From Callorhinus ursinus (taxonomy: Eukaryota; Chordata; Mammalia; Carnivora; Otariidae), in assembly GCF_003265705.1 (NCBI RefSeq), contig NW_020312785.1:127346390-127410389 (forward strand): 64,000 nt of DNA, read 5' to 3'. The position numbers and the translations under genes were made by a program. Numbering within the stretch: position 1 is the stretch's first letter; every line of letters begins with the position of its first letter. Below are positions 10,863 to 23,620 of the stretch, one piece after another. Under the pieces are notes generated by a model, which was given only the letters and a program-made list of their open reading frames with translations, made no database searches and had not been told where the DNA came from.

Positions 10863-13800
10863 ATGGTAGATATTAATCCAACTACATAAATAAACTATAT
10901 CAATAGTCACTTTGAATGCAAATGGTCTAAGCATACAAAATAAAAGATAAAAGCTGTCAGTGGATTAAAAAAAGACCAAACTATATAGTCTACAATGAAG
11001 ACACTTTAAATATAAAAACACATATAGATTAAAGTAAAGAAGAGAAAGATATATCATGCTAACACTAGTCAAATGAAAGCTGAAGAAGCTATATTAATTT
11101 CAGACAAAGCAGACTTCAGCACAAGGAAAATTACCAGGGATAAAAAAGGCACTACATAATGATAAAGAGGTCAATCCTTCAAGAAGAAACAACAATTCTC
11201 AATGTTTATGTGACTAAAAATAGAGCATTGAAATACATAGGCAAAAACTGATAGAATTTCCAGGAAAAATAGAAAATCCACCGTTACACTTGGAGATTTA
11301 ACACTCCTCTATCAGTAATTGACAGATCCAACAGGTAGCAAATCAGTAAATATAAAGAACAGCATCATAAATCAATAAGATTTGATTAATATTTAGATGA
11401 TAATCCATCCTAAAACAGAATACACATTATTCTGAAGCTTACATGGAATATTCACGAAGAGAGACCACATTTTGGGCCATAAAACACAACTTACTAAACT
11501 TAAAGGAATAGAGGTCACGCAGTGTCTGTTTTCAGGCCACAGTAAAATTAATCAATAATAGAAATCAATAACAGAAAGATAGCTGACAAGTACCAAAATA
11601 TTTGAAGATTAAGTCATATACTTCTAAATAACACATAGGTCAAAGAACAAGAAGACTTAAGAGAAAAAAAATTAAAAATAAATTCATCACAATTTGTGAG
11701 ATATAGCAAAAGTAGTGTTTTGAAGGAAATTTATAGCATTGAATGCATATATTAAAAAGGTAAAAAAAAAATCTAAATTTAATAATCTAAGCTTCCACCT
11801 TGAAAAACTAGGAAGAAAGAGCAAAGCAATGCCCTAAAACAGGTAGGAAAAAAAGAAATAATAACTATTAGAAATCAGTGAAATTGGGCACCTGGGTGGC
11901 TCAGTCGGTTAAGTGGCTGCCTTTGGCTCTGGTTGTGATCCCAGGGTCCTGGGATGGAGCCCCACTTTGGGCTCTCTGCTTATTGGGGAGTCTGCCTCTC
12001 CCTCTCCATCTGCCTCTCCCCCAGCTCATGTTCTCTCTCTCTCAAATAAATAAAATCTTAAAAAAAAAGAAATCAGTGAAATTGAAAACATGAAATTAAT
12101 AGAGAAAATCAACAAAACCAAAATTTGGTTCTTTGAAAACATCAATAAAATTGATTAACCTCTAGCCACACTACTAAGAAAAAGAGAAGACACAAATTAC
12201 TATTATCAGAAATAAAAGGGGCTTGTAACTATTGATCCCCTAGACATTAAAATGATACTAAAAGAATATGATGAAAAACTCTGTGGCCACAAATTTGATA
12301 ATTTAGATGAAATGGACCAATTTCCTGAAAAAACAAATGACCAAAACTCCCACAAAAAGATATAGGTCAGTTAAACAGGCCTATATCAATTAACAAAATT
12401 GAATAAATAATAAACCTTCCAAAAAACAAAGCACCATGCTTTTTTCCACTGGTGAAATTTACCGAACATTTGAGGAAGAATTGGTACCAATTCTCTATAA
12501 TTTCTTCTGGAAAACAGAAACAGAGGGAACACAGCCTAACTCATTCTATGAGATCTGCATTACCCTGATACCAACTAGACAAAGACATTATAAGAATGGA
12601 AAACTGCAGATTAACCTCTATTATAAACTTAGATGTAAAAATTCTTAAAATATTAGCAAATTGGATCCAACAATGTATAAGGATTTATACCCCATGATCA
12701 AACAAGATTTATTCCAGGTATGCAAAGCTGGTTTAATATTCAAAATCAATGAATGTAATCTGTTGCATTAATAGGTTATATATAAAAAAAAACATGATCA
12801 AGATACAGAAAAACATTTGAAAAAATCCAACACCTATTCATAAAAACTCTTAGCAAATTGGAAATAGACAGGAACTCCTGTAACTTGATAAAGAACATCT
12901 ACAAAACCTCTACAGTTAGGATCATTCTGGTGGTGAGAAAGAATAGTGAGCTTAATGGGGATCTTTTCCAATAAGCTCAGGAATAAGGCAAGTATATATC
13001 CTTTCATTGCTCCTATTCAATTGATGAATACTGGGAGGCCTCGCTAAAGCAATGAGACAAGAACAGGAAGTAAAAGAAATGTATATGTATTGGGAGGGAA
13101 GAAACAAAACTGTCTTTATTTGCAGATGGCATGATTGTATACATACAAAATCCCAAGGCATTGATGAAACCAATCCAAACAAAACAGAACAACAACAACA
13201 AAACTAGAACTAATTAGCAATTGTAGTAAGGTTACAGGATATAAGGTTCATAGACAAAAGTCATTTGCTTTCCTTTATACCAGTAATAAGCAATTGGATT
13301 TTAAATTAAAAACCTAATACCATTTACATTACCAATAATAACAACAAAGAAATACATAGGCATAAAACTAATAATATATGCATGGGATTTATAAGAGGAT
13401 GACTACAATCTCTGATAAAAGAAATCAAAGAATATTTGCATAAAGGGAAATATATCCCATGTTCATGGATAGGAAGGCTCAATACTGTTAAGATGTCAGT
13501 TCTTCCCACTTGATCTACAGACATAACACAATCTCAATTAAAATCCCAGCAACATATTTTGTAGATACCATCAAACTGATTTTCAAGATTATATGAAAGG
13601 AAAAAGACCCAGAATTACAAACAGGACACTGAAGAAGAACAAAGTTGAAGGACTGCCACTACTGAATCCAAGATTTATTATAAAACCTAGGTCATCAGAG
13701 CAGCAAGCTTTTGGTGAAAGAATAGACACATAGATAAATGAAACACAATAAGGAGTCCAGAAATAGACATACACAAATGTAGTTAACTGATCTTTGATAG

Positions 13801-14890
13801 AGGAGCAAAAGAAACTCAATAGAGAGTGGGTAGTCTTTTCAACAAATGATGCTGGGACAACTGGACATTTGACATGAAAAGAAAAAAGGAAAAAAAAAAA
13901 AAAAAGGAATCCAGACACTGACCATGAAGAGTATAAACTTTTCACAAAAGTTCTGTCAAAATGGATCCTAGACCTAATGGTAAAATTCACAACTATAAAA
14001 CCAGAAGATAATATAGGCTGAAAATGTAGGTGACTCTAGATACGGAGATGAACTTTTAGGCACTAAAAGCATGATTTATGAAAAAAAGTGATGTTTTATA
14101 TTAAAATTAAAAATATCTACTGTTTGAAAGACATTAATTGTTAGGACAAAAGACAAACCACAAACTGGGAGAAGATATTGGCAAAACACCTTTAACAGGA
14201 TTTGTATCCAAAATATACAAAGAACTTTTAAAATTAAACAATAAGATAACAAACAACCCAATTAAAGTGGACAAAAGATTTGAACAGACACCTCAACAAA
14301 TAAAATATACCAGCGTTAAATAAGCATATGGAAAGTACTGAAAATCATTTGTCATTAGGTACTTGCAAATTAAAAACACAATGATATACCACTATACATC
14401 TATTAGCATGACTAAAATCCAAAAATCTGATAATACCAAATGCTGATGAGTATATGGAGCAACAAGAACTCTCATTCATTGCTGGTGGAACTATAAAATA
14501 GTACAGTCACTTTGGAAGACATTTTAGTTGTTTCTTACAAAGGTAATAAAGTTTTTACCATATGATTTAGCAATCACATCCTTTTGTATTTACCCAGTTG
14601 ATTTGAAAAGACCTGCCCAGATATATTTATAGCAGATTTATTAGTAACGGGAAAGGTCTGTAAGTAAACAAGATGCTCCTAATAGTTGAATTCATAAACT
14701 TCAGTATATCCATAAAATGGAATATTATTTAGCACATAAAATAAATGAGCCATTAAGCCATGAAAAGAGATGGAGGAAACTTAAATAAGTGAAGGAAACT
14801 AGCCTGAAAAGACTATTGTATGATTCCAACTCTGCATTCTCTTAAAAAGGCAAAATCACAGAGACAATAAAATAAAAAGTGATTATAAGG
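10863..14890 (+). pseudogene. Decayed ORF2 of old L1M (endonuclease/reverse transcriptase)
   Basis: Known role: ORF2 supplies the endonuclease and reverse transcriptase for L1 retrotransposition. The order from the endonuclease start (after 'atggtagatattaatcc') through the reverse transcriptase to the C-terminal region can be followed, but only in short frames. At 13119-13130 the usual FADD catalytic box reads F-A-D-G, so the second aspartate is lost. A SINE interrupts it at 11886-12067. It cannot encode an enzyme. Minus-strand frames such as 13589-13990 are antisense shadows. Confidence 0.75.
11886..12067 (+). mobile_element. CAN SINE nested in L1M ORF2
   Basis: Head gggcacctgggtggctcagt, then a variant ggctctggttgtgatcccag block and an AAATAAATAAAATCTT tail. 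A perfect 16-bp duplication, AGAAATCAGTGAAATT, lies at 11870-11885 and 12068-12083. Confidence 0.95.
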
Positions 14891-14915
14891 GATTCACGGG
14901 AAGGTGAGGGTGGAT

Positions 14916-17578
14916 GAATTTCAAATTCATTCTATGAGGCCAACATTACCCTGATAGTAAACCAGATAAAGACTCCACCAAAAAAAAGAGAACTACAGAC
15001 TAATATTCCTGATGAACATGGATGCAAAAATTCTTAACAAAATACTAGCAAACCAAATCCAACTACAATTCCTCCCTACTACAATCAAGTGGGATTTATT
15101 CCTGGGTTACAAGGGTGGTTCAGTATTTACAAATCAATCAACATGATACACCACATTAACAAAAGAAAGGGTTAGAACCATATGGTCATTTCAATAGATG
15201 CAGAGAAAGCATTTGACAAAGTAAAACATCCGTTCATAATAAAAACCCTCAACAAAGTAGGTTTAGAGGAAACATCCTCAACATAATTAAGGCCATATGA
15301 GAAAAACCCATAGCTAATATCATCCTCAATGAGGAAAAAAATGAGAGCTTTTCAGGAACAAGACAGGGATGTCCACTCTTACCACTGTTATTTAACATAC
15401 TACTGGAAGTCCTTGTCATGGCAATTAGAAAACAAAAAGAAATAAAAGGCATACAAACCATCAAGGAAGAAGTAAAACTGTCATTGTTCGCAGATGACAT
15501 GATACTCTATACAGAAAACCTAAAAAACTCCACCAAAAAACTACTAGAACTGATAAATGAATTCAGTAAAATCTCAGGATACAAAATCAACGTACAGAAA
15601 TCTGTTCCATTTCTTTTTTTTTAATTTTTTTATTGTTATGTTAATCACCATACATTACATCATTAGTTTTTGATGCAGTGTTCCATGATTCATTGTTTGT
15701 TCATAACACCCCGTGCTCCACGCAGAACGTGCCCTCCTCAATACCCATGTTCCATTTCTATACACCAATAATGAATGAGCAGAAAGAAAAATTAAGGAAT
15801 CAATCCCATTTACAATTGGACCAAAATGATAAGATACCTAGGAATAAACCTAACCAAGGAGGTGAAAGATCTCTATTTTGAAAATTATAAAATACTGACA
15901 AAAGAAATTGAAGATGCTGGAAAGAAATGGAAAGACATCCCATGCTCATGAATTGGAACAACAAATATTGCTAATATGTCTATACTACCCAAAGCAATCT
16001 ATACATTTAATGCAATCCCTAACAAAATCCAACAGTATTTTTCACAGAACTAGAACAATCCTAAAATTGTATGAACCACAAAAGACCCTGAATAGCTAAA
16101 GCAACCTTGACAGAGAAAAGCAAACCTGGAGACATCACAATTCCAGACTTCATATTATATTAAAAAGCTGCAGTGATCAAAACAGTACAGTACTGGGACA
16201 AAAATAGACACACAGATCAACAGAATAGAATAGAAAACCCAGAAATGAACCTACAACTATGTGGTCAGCTAACCTTAGACAAAGCAGGAAAGAGTATTCA
16301 ATGGAAAAAAGACAGTCTCCTCAACAAATGGTGTTGGGAAAACCAGACAGCAAAATAATGAGACTGGACCACTTACACAATAATGAACTCAAAATGGGTT
16401 AAAGACCTAGATGTGAGATCTGAAGCCACAAAAATCCTAGAGGAGAACACAGGCAGTAACTTCTTTGACATTGGCCATAGCAACTTCTTTCTGGCTATAT
16501 CTCTGGAGGCAAGAGAAACAAAAGCAAAAATAAACTATTGGGACTTCATCAAAATAAAATGCTTTGCACAGCAAAGGAAACAATCAACAAAACTAAAAGG
16601 CAACCTACAAAATGGGAGAAAATATTTGCAAATGACATATGTAATGAAGGGTTAGTATCCAAAGTGCATAAAGATCTTATAAAACTCAACACCCCAAAAA
16701 TGAATAATCCAATTAAAAATCGGCAGAAGACATGAATAGACATTTCTCCAAAGAAGACAGAGGGCCAACAGACATATGAAAATATGCTCAATATCACTCA
16801 TACTCAGGGAAATACAAGTTAAAACTATAATGAGATATCACCTCACACCTGTCAGAATGGCTAAAATCAACAACACAAGAAACAACAGGTGCTCACAAGG
16901 ATGTGCAGAAAGGAGAACCCTCTTGCACTGTTGGTGGGAATGCAAACTGGTGCAGCCACGGTGGAAAACAGTATGGAGGTTCCTCAAAGTTAAAAATAGA
17001 ACTACCCTATGATCCAGCAATTGCACTACTAGTATTCATTCAAAGAATACAAAAATACTAATTCAAAGGGATACATGTACCCTGATGTTTATAAGAGCAT
17101 TGTCTACAATAGACAAATTATGGAAAGAGCCCAAGTGTCCATTGACTGATGAATGGAAGGTGTGGTATATCTCTACGATGGAATATTACTCAGCCATTAA
17201 AAAGAATGAAATCTTGCCATTTGCAATGACATGAATGAAGCTAGAGAGTATTATGCTAAGTGAAGTAAGTCAGAGAAAGACAAATATCATATGATTTCAC
17301 TCATTTGGTAATTTAAGAAACCAAACAAATGAGCAAAGGGAAAAAAAATAAAGAGAGAGAGAGAGAGAAACCAAAAAATGCAATCTTAAATATAGAGAAC
17401 AAACTGATGGTTATTAGAGGAGAGATGACTGGGGGTGGGGGATGGATAAAATGGGTGATGGGGATTAAGGAGGGAAGTGTCGAATCACTATATTGTATAC
17501 CTGAAACTAGTATTACACTGTATGTTAACTAAGTGGAAGTTAAATAAAAACTTAAAAAATACATAAAGGATAAAAAAG
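14916..17578 (+). mobile_element. Carnivore L1, 5'-truncated, inserted in L1M 3' end
   Basis: Begins inside ORF2 ('attcattctatgaggccaac'), keeps a reverse-transcriptase FADD box at 15487-15498 (frame from 15418), and runs to the 3'UTR end and A-rich tail near 17578. The frame is broken by many stops, so it is inactive. The flanks on both sides (14890 leftward and 17580 rightward) read as adjacent parts of the older L1M, showing insertion there. I could not find a clean duplication. A 134-bp antisense L1 tail is nested at 15615-15748. Confidence 0.8.
15615..15748 (-). mobile_element. Short antisense L1 3' end, nested
   Basis: Poly-T followed by the reverse complement of the carnivore L1 3' end (attgttatgttaatcacc, then catacattacatcattag and ccatgattcattgtttg). 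Bracketed by an 11-bp duplication GTTCCATTTCT at 15604-15614 and 15749-15759. It is severely 5'-truncated. It interrupts ORF2 of the surrounding L1 and is therefore younger. Confidence 0.92.
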
Positions 17579-18079
17579 TAAACATGAGATTTTTAAGGTG
17601 ATGAAACTATTTTGTATGATACTGTAATGGTGGATATATGATATTCACTTGGCAACACCCACAAAACTGTAGAACGCACATTGAGCCTTAATGTAAACTA
17701 TGGACTTCAGTTAATAGCCAGCTTTCAATTTCGGTTCATTAACTATAACAAAATATTATGCTGACACAATATGTTAATAATAGGGGGACCTATGTTTACA
17801 GACATGTAGAGGGAGGGATATATGGGAATTCTCTGTACTATCTGCTCAATTGTTTTATAAATCCAAAACTTCTAGAAAGTAAATCCTATTGATTTTTAAA
17901 GTTTCTATTAAGTATGTCACCTTAAAATTTAAAATGCCTGCTAGGGTCCTAATGAACAAATCTTTTAGCTTATTTTATTTAAATATATAAATATATACAT
18001 ATATGCCATAAACACACTTGTATACCATGAATATATATATTTTCCCCACATAAGCTGGATGTTAGTATTTGCCAGCACA

Positions 18080-18235
18080 CTATTGCTTAGAGTAGTCCTT
18101 ATGTCTGCTCTTTCTTTCTCACCCTTGAGGGCAACAACTTTGTTGTATTCGTTGCTCTGTCCCTGTAGTTTTAAGCAGTACCTGGCTTGTACTAGGAACT
18201 CAGTAAATACTTACTGAATTAATCAATGTGTGAAG
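18080..18235 (+). repeat. L2-like LINE-2 3' fossil
   Basis: Contains cttgagggcaacaactttg, cctgtagttttaagcagtacc, ctggcttgtactagg and actcagtaaatacttactgaa, matching the conserved tail pattern of LINE-2. Confidence 0.6.
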
Positions 18236-18333
18236 AAATGAGTATCAAAATCAGCAATCTAGTAAATGGGTATATCTTCTATTGAATTTATGTGTCTTTG
18301 TGAGGATTGAATTTGGTTAAAATAGAAATTTCA

Positions 18334-18954
18334 GAGTTCTGTTCCTTGCTGCTGTGGACTCTGGGCCTCCAGGTTCAGTGAAGAATCTCAAGATGGCTGC
18401 GTGAAAACTTGCTCTAAAAACCATTGACTGGGTAGCTTCTGGGGAGATCATACCCTGAAACCAGAAGGCCATTACTAACTCCCTGAAATCTTGGAATGAG
18501 ACACTTACCTCCGGGTTGGCTACTCTCCTTGAGAAACCACCTGCTATCGACTGGGCTTACTACAAGGCCAATGTGGCGAAGGCTGGTTTGGTAGATGACT
18601 TTGAGAAGAAGTTTAATGCCCTGAAGTTTCCTGTGCCAGAGGATAAATATACTGCTCAGGTGGATGCTGAAGAAAAAGAAGATGTGAAAAGTTGTGCTGA
18701 GGTTTTGTCTCTCTCAAAGGCCAGGATTGAGGAATATGAAAAAGAACTGGAGAAGATGAGGAACATAAATCCATTTGATCAGATGACTACTGAGGACCTG
18801 AATGAAGTCTTCCCAGAAACCAAATTAGACAAGAAGAATTATCCCTATTGGCTTCACAAGCCAATTGAGAATTTATAAACTTGAGTTGGGGAGAAAGCTC
18901 TGGCCCTCATATTGTAAATGCTGGACATTAAAAATAATGATACGGGGAAAAAAG
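18334..18954 (+). pseudogene. ATP5PD: Processed pseudogene of ATP5PD (ATP synthase subunit d)
   Basis: The parent gene encodes subunit d of the mitochondrial F1Fo ATP synthase peripheral stalk. The copy starts with about 59 bp of 5'UTR. The ancestral start codon is at 18393 and the stop at 18876-18878: exactly 161 codons, the known length of the protein, with no frameshift. Codons 4 (18402-18404) and 22 (18456-18458) are both TGA, so full-length protein is impossible. From codon 42 the frame is open and clearly subunit d, with [19 protein letters not shown] near the start and [12 protein letters not shown] at the end, but codon 42 is TTG, not ATG. No introns. A possible ATTAAA signal lies at 18927-18932, with an A-run at 18948-18953. 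Near-perfect 15-bp flanks (18319-18333 and 18950-18964, one mismatch) after a TT/AAAA site show L1-mediated insertion. The parent locus is elsewhere. Confidence 0.96.
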
Positions 18955-19324
18955 AGAAATTTCAACCAAATTATTTGTTTTAAACTGAATTTAGAAACAG
19001 ACTTTGAAATTACTCCATCATTTTGACTAATGATAATTTTTATATAATATTTTTATATAACATTAATTTAACACATATATTAAAATATGGGCTTTTTAGG
19101 CATCCTATTTAGTGCCTTCATTTGAAGATGTTTATTACTATTAGAGAACATCACTTATAAATTATAAATACATCAGTATACACATAACAAAAACAATATA
19201 GAAATTCGCTGAGATGATGCATGTTTCAATATATTTGAAGACAACTGCCTTTCACAATACAGCCTTAACATTTTTATTTGAATGTGTCTGAAATTGCATT
19301 TTCCCCATGGGACATGCTACACTA

Positions 19325-19430
19325 GGTTGTAAATGCTTTGAGGGTAAGAATCATCTTTCATTATATGTATATTTCTAATACCAAACACAACTGGAACTTG
19401 ATATATATGTTTTTTAAAAGAATGAAACTC
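19325..19430 (+). repeat. Possible L2-like fossil
   Basis: ttgtaaatgctttgagggta, caaacacaactggaacttga and the rest fit a diverged LINE-2 tail. Weak similarity only. Confidence 0.35.
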
Positions 19431-20224
19431 TATTGAATTGAAAATACTGAAGGCACTCTAGATGATCAAATAAAAATATACTGGTCTAATACAATAAAAA
19501 CACATCCTTAGGGCAGGAGTTTAAAAGTTACAGTATTTAATCTAGAACTCTCCAATTATATGGTTTTACATACCATACTTTAACACTTGAAATAGTGCCA
19601 TGCCTCAGTGAAGCCTTAATATTTAGACTCTGAGACCATGATGAAGTGGTTGGCCTTCACTGGGTGGCAAAATGGCCTTAGAGAAACAGAGTTGCTGAGC
19701 TTGCAAAGCAAGCTATGAAGGGAAAGGACCATCACAAAATATAACTATCTTCAGCAAATTTCAAAGCCAATACCATACTGTCTTGATAACATATTTTCTT
19801 TAAAGATGTAATTGGATCCATATAATTTGGAGTGTTTAGAGTACAAAGCTGATAATGTCAGTCTCATTAACAGAGGGTGCCCATAAAACAGTGTTAACAG
19901 CTTTATTTACAGCGGAATAGCTACTGTATGTGTGCGCATCCAAGAAAGAATGACACAATTGTTACCACCATTTTCTACCAGCAGTAGGGTTGTATAAAAG
20001 GAGAGCACATACCCAAGTCAATCAAGGTCACTGCATCACACAATCTAATTCCTTCTTTTAAAGTTTATCTACATTTGTATCAGATAGGCTTTGATAACTT
20101 TAAATATATTTTGGAATGAAAAAGGATATAAGTAGACATCTATATGATTGGAGATAATGCTATATTTAGATATATAGACTTATAGACGTGTGTGTATGTG
20201 TGTGTTTCATGTATATGTTACATA

Positions 20225-20395
20225 TGTAACAGCACTCCATATCACAGTGAGCCTATGAGGTATGTTTTTAAAGTTAGTTTATAGTTTTTTTAAAATTTAG
20301 TAATCTCCTAAAGTTGAAATGAATTTTCTAAAGGCACACAGCCAGCAAGTGGCACAGCCATGATATAGTCTGAACTCGATACCTATTCTTAAATA
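20225..20395 (-). repeat. MIR SINE fossil, minus strand
   Basis: gagcctatgaggtatg, ggcacacagccagcaagtgg and cacagccatgatatagtctg match the reverse complement of the MIR core as remembered. Interrupted by T/A-rich sequence. Confidence 0.6.
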
Positions 20396-20922
20396 TAATA
20401 CACCAGATGACTCCTTATTTTTCTACTTATTACTATATTTTCATGGCTGCATAATCTCTCGTTCTTTTCTCTTCCTGATATCCCCAATAGATGATTGTTT
20501 CCTTCAGTTTTTCATTACATTTCTCACATCCATTTCTTTTGGATCCCACTTTAGTTACTAGACTGGACTTTTTTCACTTCATATGTTGAATAGTAAGCTG
20601 TATTCCTGCTTCCATGCCTCCCTCCTCAAGTTGGCAAATGTAGCATCTATAAGCGCCTCTGTAGGCCATCACTCACCTGCTACAGCCCTGTGTCCTTCAA
20701 AATCTCACGCTCACCTCTTATTTTCTGAAGATATCTGATCTGCTTCATGGGAAAGACAGCTTTGATACTGCTATGTGATTCTCATCTCACCTTTGCTCAC
20801 ACTTCCTTACATATGCAGTGTATTTTCATTTCCCCACCAACCAACTAAAATCCAGGCTGCCTTTGATGCCCAACTTTGATACACATGCTGAGTAGCGGCA
20901 GTGATGTCATTGTCACTATCAG

Positions 20923-20956
20923 CATCGTCGTCATCATCATCATCATCATCATCATC
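20923..20956. repeat. (ATC)n microsatellite
   Basis: A run of CATCATC trinucleotides, preceded by CGTCGT variants. Confidence 0.9.
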
Positions 20957-21041
20957 CTTGTTCTATTTTTGTAGACACTAAGAGCATTGCTACTCAAAGA
21001 CCAAAGCCTGGGAGACCCTATCCGTTAGCAAACTGGTTCTT

Positions 21042-22085
21042 TTTTTTTTTTTTTTAAAGCAGAGCTTTTATTTATTTATTTATTAACATATAGTGTATTA
21101 TTTGTTTCAGGGGTACAGGTCTATGATTCATCAGTCTTACAAATTCACAGCACTCACCATAGCACATACCCTCCCCAATGTCTATCACCCAGCCACCCCA
21201 TCCCTCCCACCTCACCGCCACTCCAGCAACCCTCAGTTTGTTTCCTGAGATTAAGAATTCCTCATATCAGTGAGGTCATATGATACATGTCTTTCTCTGA
21301 TTGACTTATTTCGCTCAGCATAACACTCTCCATTTCCAACAACATCGTTGCAAATGGCAAGACCTCATTCCTTTTGATGGCTGCATAATATTCCATTGTA
21401 TATATATACCACATCTTCTTTATCCATTCATCTGTTGATGGACATCTTGGCTCTTTCCACAGTTTGGCTATCGTGGACATTGCTGCTATAAACATCGGGG
21501 TGCATGTACCCCTTCGGGTCCCTACATTTGTATCTTTGGGGTAAATACCCAGTAGTGCAATTGCTGGATCATATGGTAGCTCTATTTTCAACTTTTTGAG
21601 GAACCTTCATACTGTTTTCTACAGTGGCTGCACCAGCTTGCATACCCACCAACAGCATAGGAGAGTTCCCCTTTCTCTGCATCCTTGCCAACATCTGTTG
21701 TTTCCTGACTTGTTAATTTTAGCCATTCTGGACTGGTGTGAGGTGGTATCTCATTGAGGTTTGGACTTGTATTTCCCTGATGCTGAGTGATGTTGAGCAC
21801 TTTTTCATGTGTCTGTTGGCCATTTGGATGTCTTCTTTGCCTAAGTGTCTGTTCATGTCTTCTGCCCATTTCTTGATTGGATTATTTGTTCTCTGGGTGT
21901 TGAGTTTGATAAGCTCTTTATAGATTTTGGATACTAGCCCTTTATCTGATATGTCATTTGCAAATATCTTCTCCCATTCTTTCAGTTGTCTTTTGGTTTT
22001 GTTGACCGTTTCCTTCGCTGTGCAAAAGCTTTTTATCTTGATGAAGTCACAATAGTTCATTTTTGCCCTTGTTTCCAAGGTCAGG
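21042..22085 (-). mobile_element. L1 3' half (part of 5'-inverted L1)
   Basis: Poly-T then the reverse complement of a carnivore L1 3'UTR and the C-terminal part of ORF2. Minus-strand frames include [18 protein letters not shown] (from 21591) and the stretch [16 protein letters not shown] (within 21719-22114). With 22086-23106 it forms one insertion bracketed by the 14-bp duplication GCAAACTGGTTCTT at 21028-21041 and 23107-23120. Confidence 0.95.
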
Positions 22086-23106
22086 AACACAGCAAAGATG
22101 TCCACTATCACCACTGCTATTCAACATAGTACTAGAAGTCCTAGCCTCAGCAATCAGAAAACAAAAAGAAATAAAAGGCACCTGAATTGGCAAAGAAGAT
22201 GCCAAACTCTCACTCTTTGCAGATGATATGATACTTTATGTGGAAAACCCAAAAGACTCCACCCCAAAACTGCTAGAACTGATACAGGAATTCAGTAAAG
22301 TGGCAGGATATAAAATCAATGCACAGAAATCAGTGGCATTCCTATATACCAACAACAAGACAGAAGAAAGAGAAATTAAGGAGTCGATCCCACTTACAAT
22401 TGCACCCAAAACCATAAGATACCTAGAAATAAATCTAACCAAAGAGGCAAAGAATCTGTACTCAGAAAACTATAGAATACACATGAAAGGAATTGAGGAA
22501 GACACAAAGAAATGGAAAAATGTTCCATGCTCATGGATTGGAAGAATATTGTGAAGATGTCTATGCTACCTAGAGCAATCTACACATTTAATGCAATCCC
22601 TATCAAAATACCATCCACTTTTTTCACAGATTTGGAACAAATAATCCTAAAATGTGTATGGAACCAGAAGAGACCCCAAATAGCCAGAAGAATGTTGAAA
22701 AAGAAAAGCAAAGCTGGTGGTATCACAATTCCGGACTTCAAGCTCTATTGCAAAGCTGTAATCATCAAGACAGTATGGTACTGGCACAAAAACAGACACA
22801 CCGATCAATGGAACAGAATAGAGAGCCCAGAAATGGACCCTCAACTCTATGGTCAACTCATCTTTGACAAAGCAGGAAAGAATATCTAATGGAGAAAGTC
22901 AGTCTCTTCAACAAATGGTGTTGAGAAAATTGGACAGCCACATGCAGAAGAAGGAAACTGGACCATTTCCTTACACCACACACAAAAGTAGACTCAAAAT
23001 GGATGAAGGACCTAAATGTGAGACAGGAATCCATCAAAATCCTTGAGGAGAACACAGACAGCAACCTCTTCAACCTCAGCTACAGTGACATCTTCCTAGA
23101 AACATG
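22086..23106 (+). mobile_element. Inverted 5' half of the same L1
   Basis: L1 ORF2 sequence in the opposite orientation to its neighbour. A reverse-transcriptase FADD box lies at 22216-22227, directly before the frame that opens [18 protein letters not shown] (22228). Frames at 22512-22889 continue ORF2 with frameshifts. Its 3' end (tacagtgacatcttcctaga) is close, in the L1 map, to where the minus half begins, so little internal sequence was lost. This is the signature of twin priming. Exact breakpoint is uncertain by about 20 bp. Confidence 0.93.
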
Positions 23107-23620
23107 GCAAACTGGTTCTTACCACTCCACAGTAAGATAAGGACTGAAAAAGAAAGAAAGCATTCAGAAACCTTGATACCAATGTAACAGTGCTGTAACT
23201 TGAAATATGAGGATTGAAAAGTATCAATTCTCAACTCATTTGAAATTAAAATCCAAGAAAAAAAGCTGGCCCCTCATCATAGTTGGTTTGAGAAATATTG
23301 CTTTATAGTCTTCTAAAACATTTTCACATGTAATATAGCATTTAATTTATGCCAAGATATCAAGAATAGATACTGTGCTCATCTTATAAATGTAAAAAAA
23401 AAAAAAGGCAAAAAATAGGGCTAGGAAATGTATGTGATTTGCCAAAACACATATCTTGTTGGTGGTAAAACTTTTTATTCCAAATCTGGTGATGCTACTC
23501 TCTGTCCTTCTACTTACACACTAAGAGGAACCACACAGTAATTTTTCCCCTTCTGCCTGGCCAAAACAGAGTAGACAAAATAATTTGTTTGGGATCACTA
23601 AAGAGCCACTGGCTGCCCAA

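Larger units (their letters stand above)
6955..17905 (+). mobile_element. Old L1M-type LINE-1, split by later insertions
   Basis: One old L1 can be followed in order along the plus strand: 5'-region-like sequence (6955-7472), ORF1-like remnant (about 8670-9880), inter-ORF spacer (about 10093-10860), ORF2 remnant (10863-14890) and 3'UTR (about 17580-17905, with 'gatactgtaatggtggata' and 'atgtaaactatggacttc'). It is interrupted by carnivore L1s at 7473-8660 and about 14916-17578 and by SINEs at 9885-10083 and 11886-12067. Removing these leaves about 6.7 kb, near the length of a full L1. Every frame is riddled with stops. That all pieces are one element is inference from their order. Confidence 0.7.

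Noticed and set aside
13589..13990. 133-codon minus-strand frame
   Set aside because: It is antisense to the decayed ORF2 of the old L1M and has no independent support.
18516..18878. Open frame for the C-terminal 120 residues of ATP synthase subunit d as a functional gene
   Set aside because: It begins at TTG (codon 42 of the ancestral frame), two TGA codons lie upstream in frame, the copy is intronless and has target-site duplications. It is a processed pseudogene.
21738..21923. 61-codon plus-strand frame
   Set aside because: Antisense to the L1 ORF2 C-terminal region of the 5'-inverted L1.
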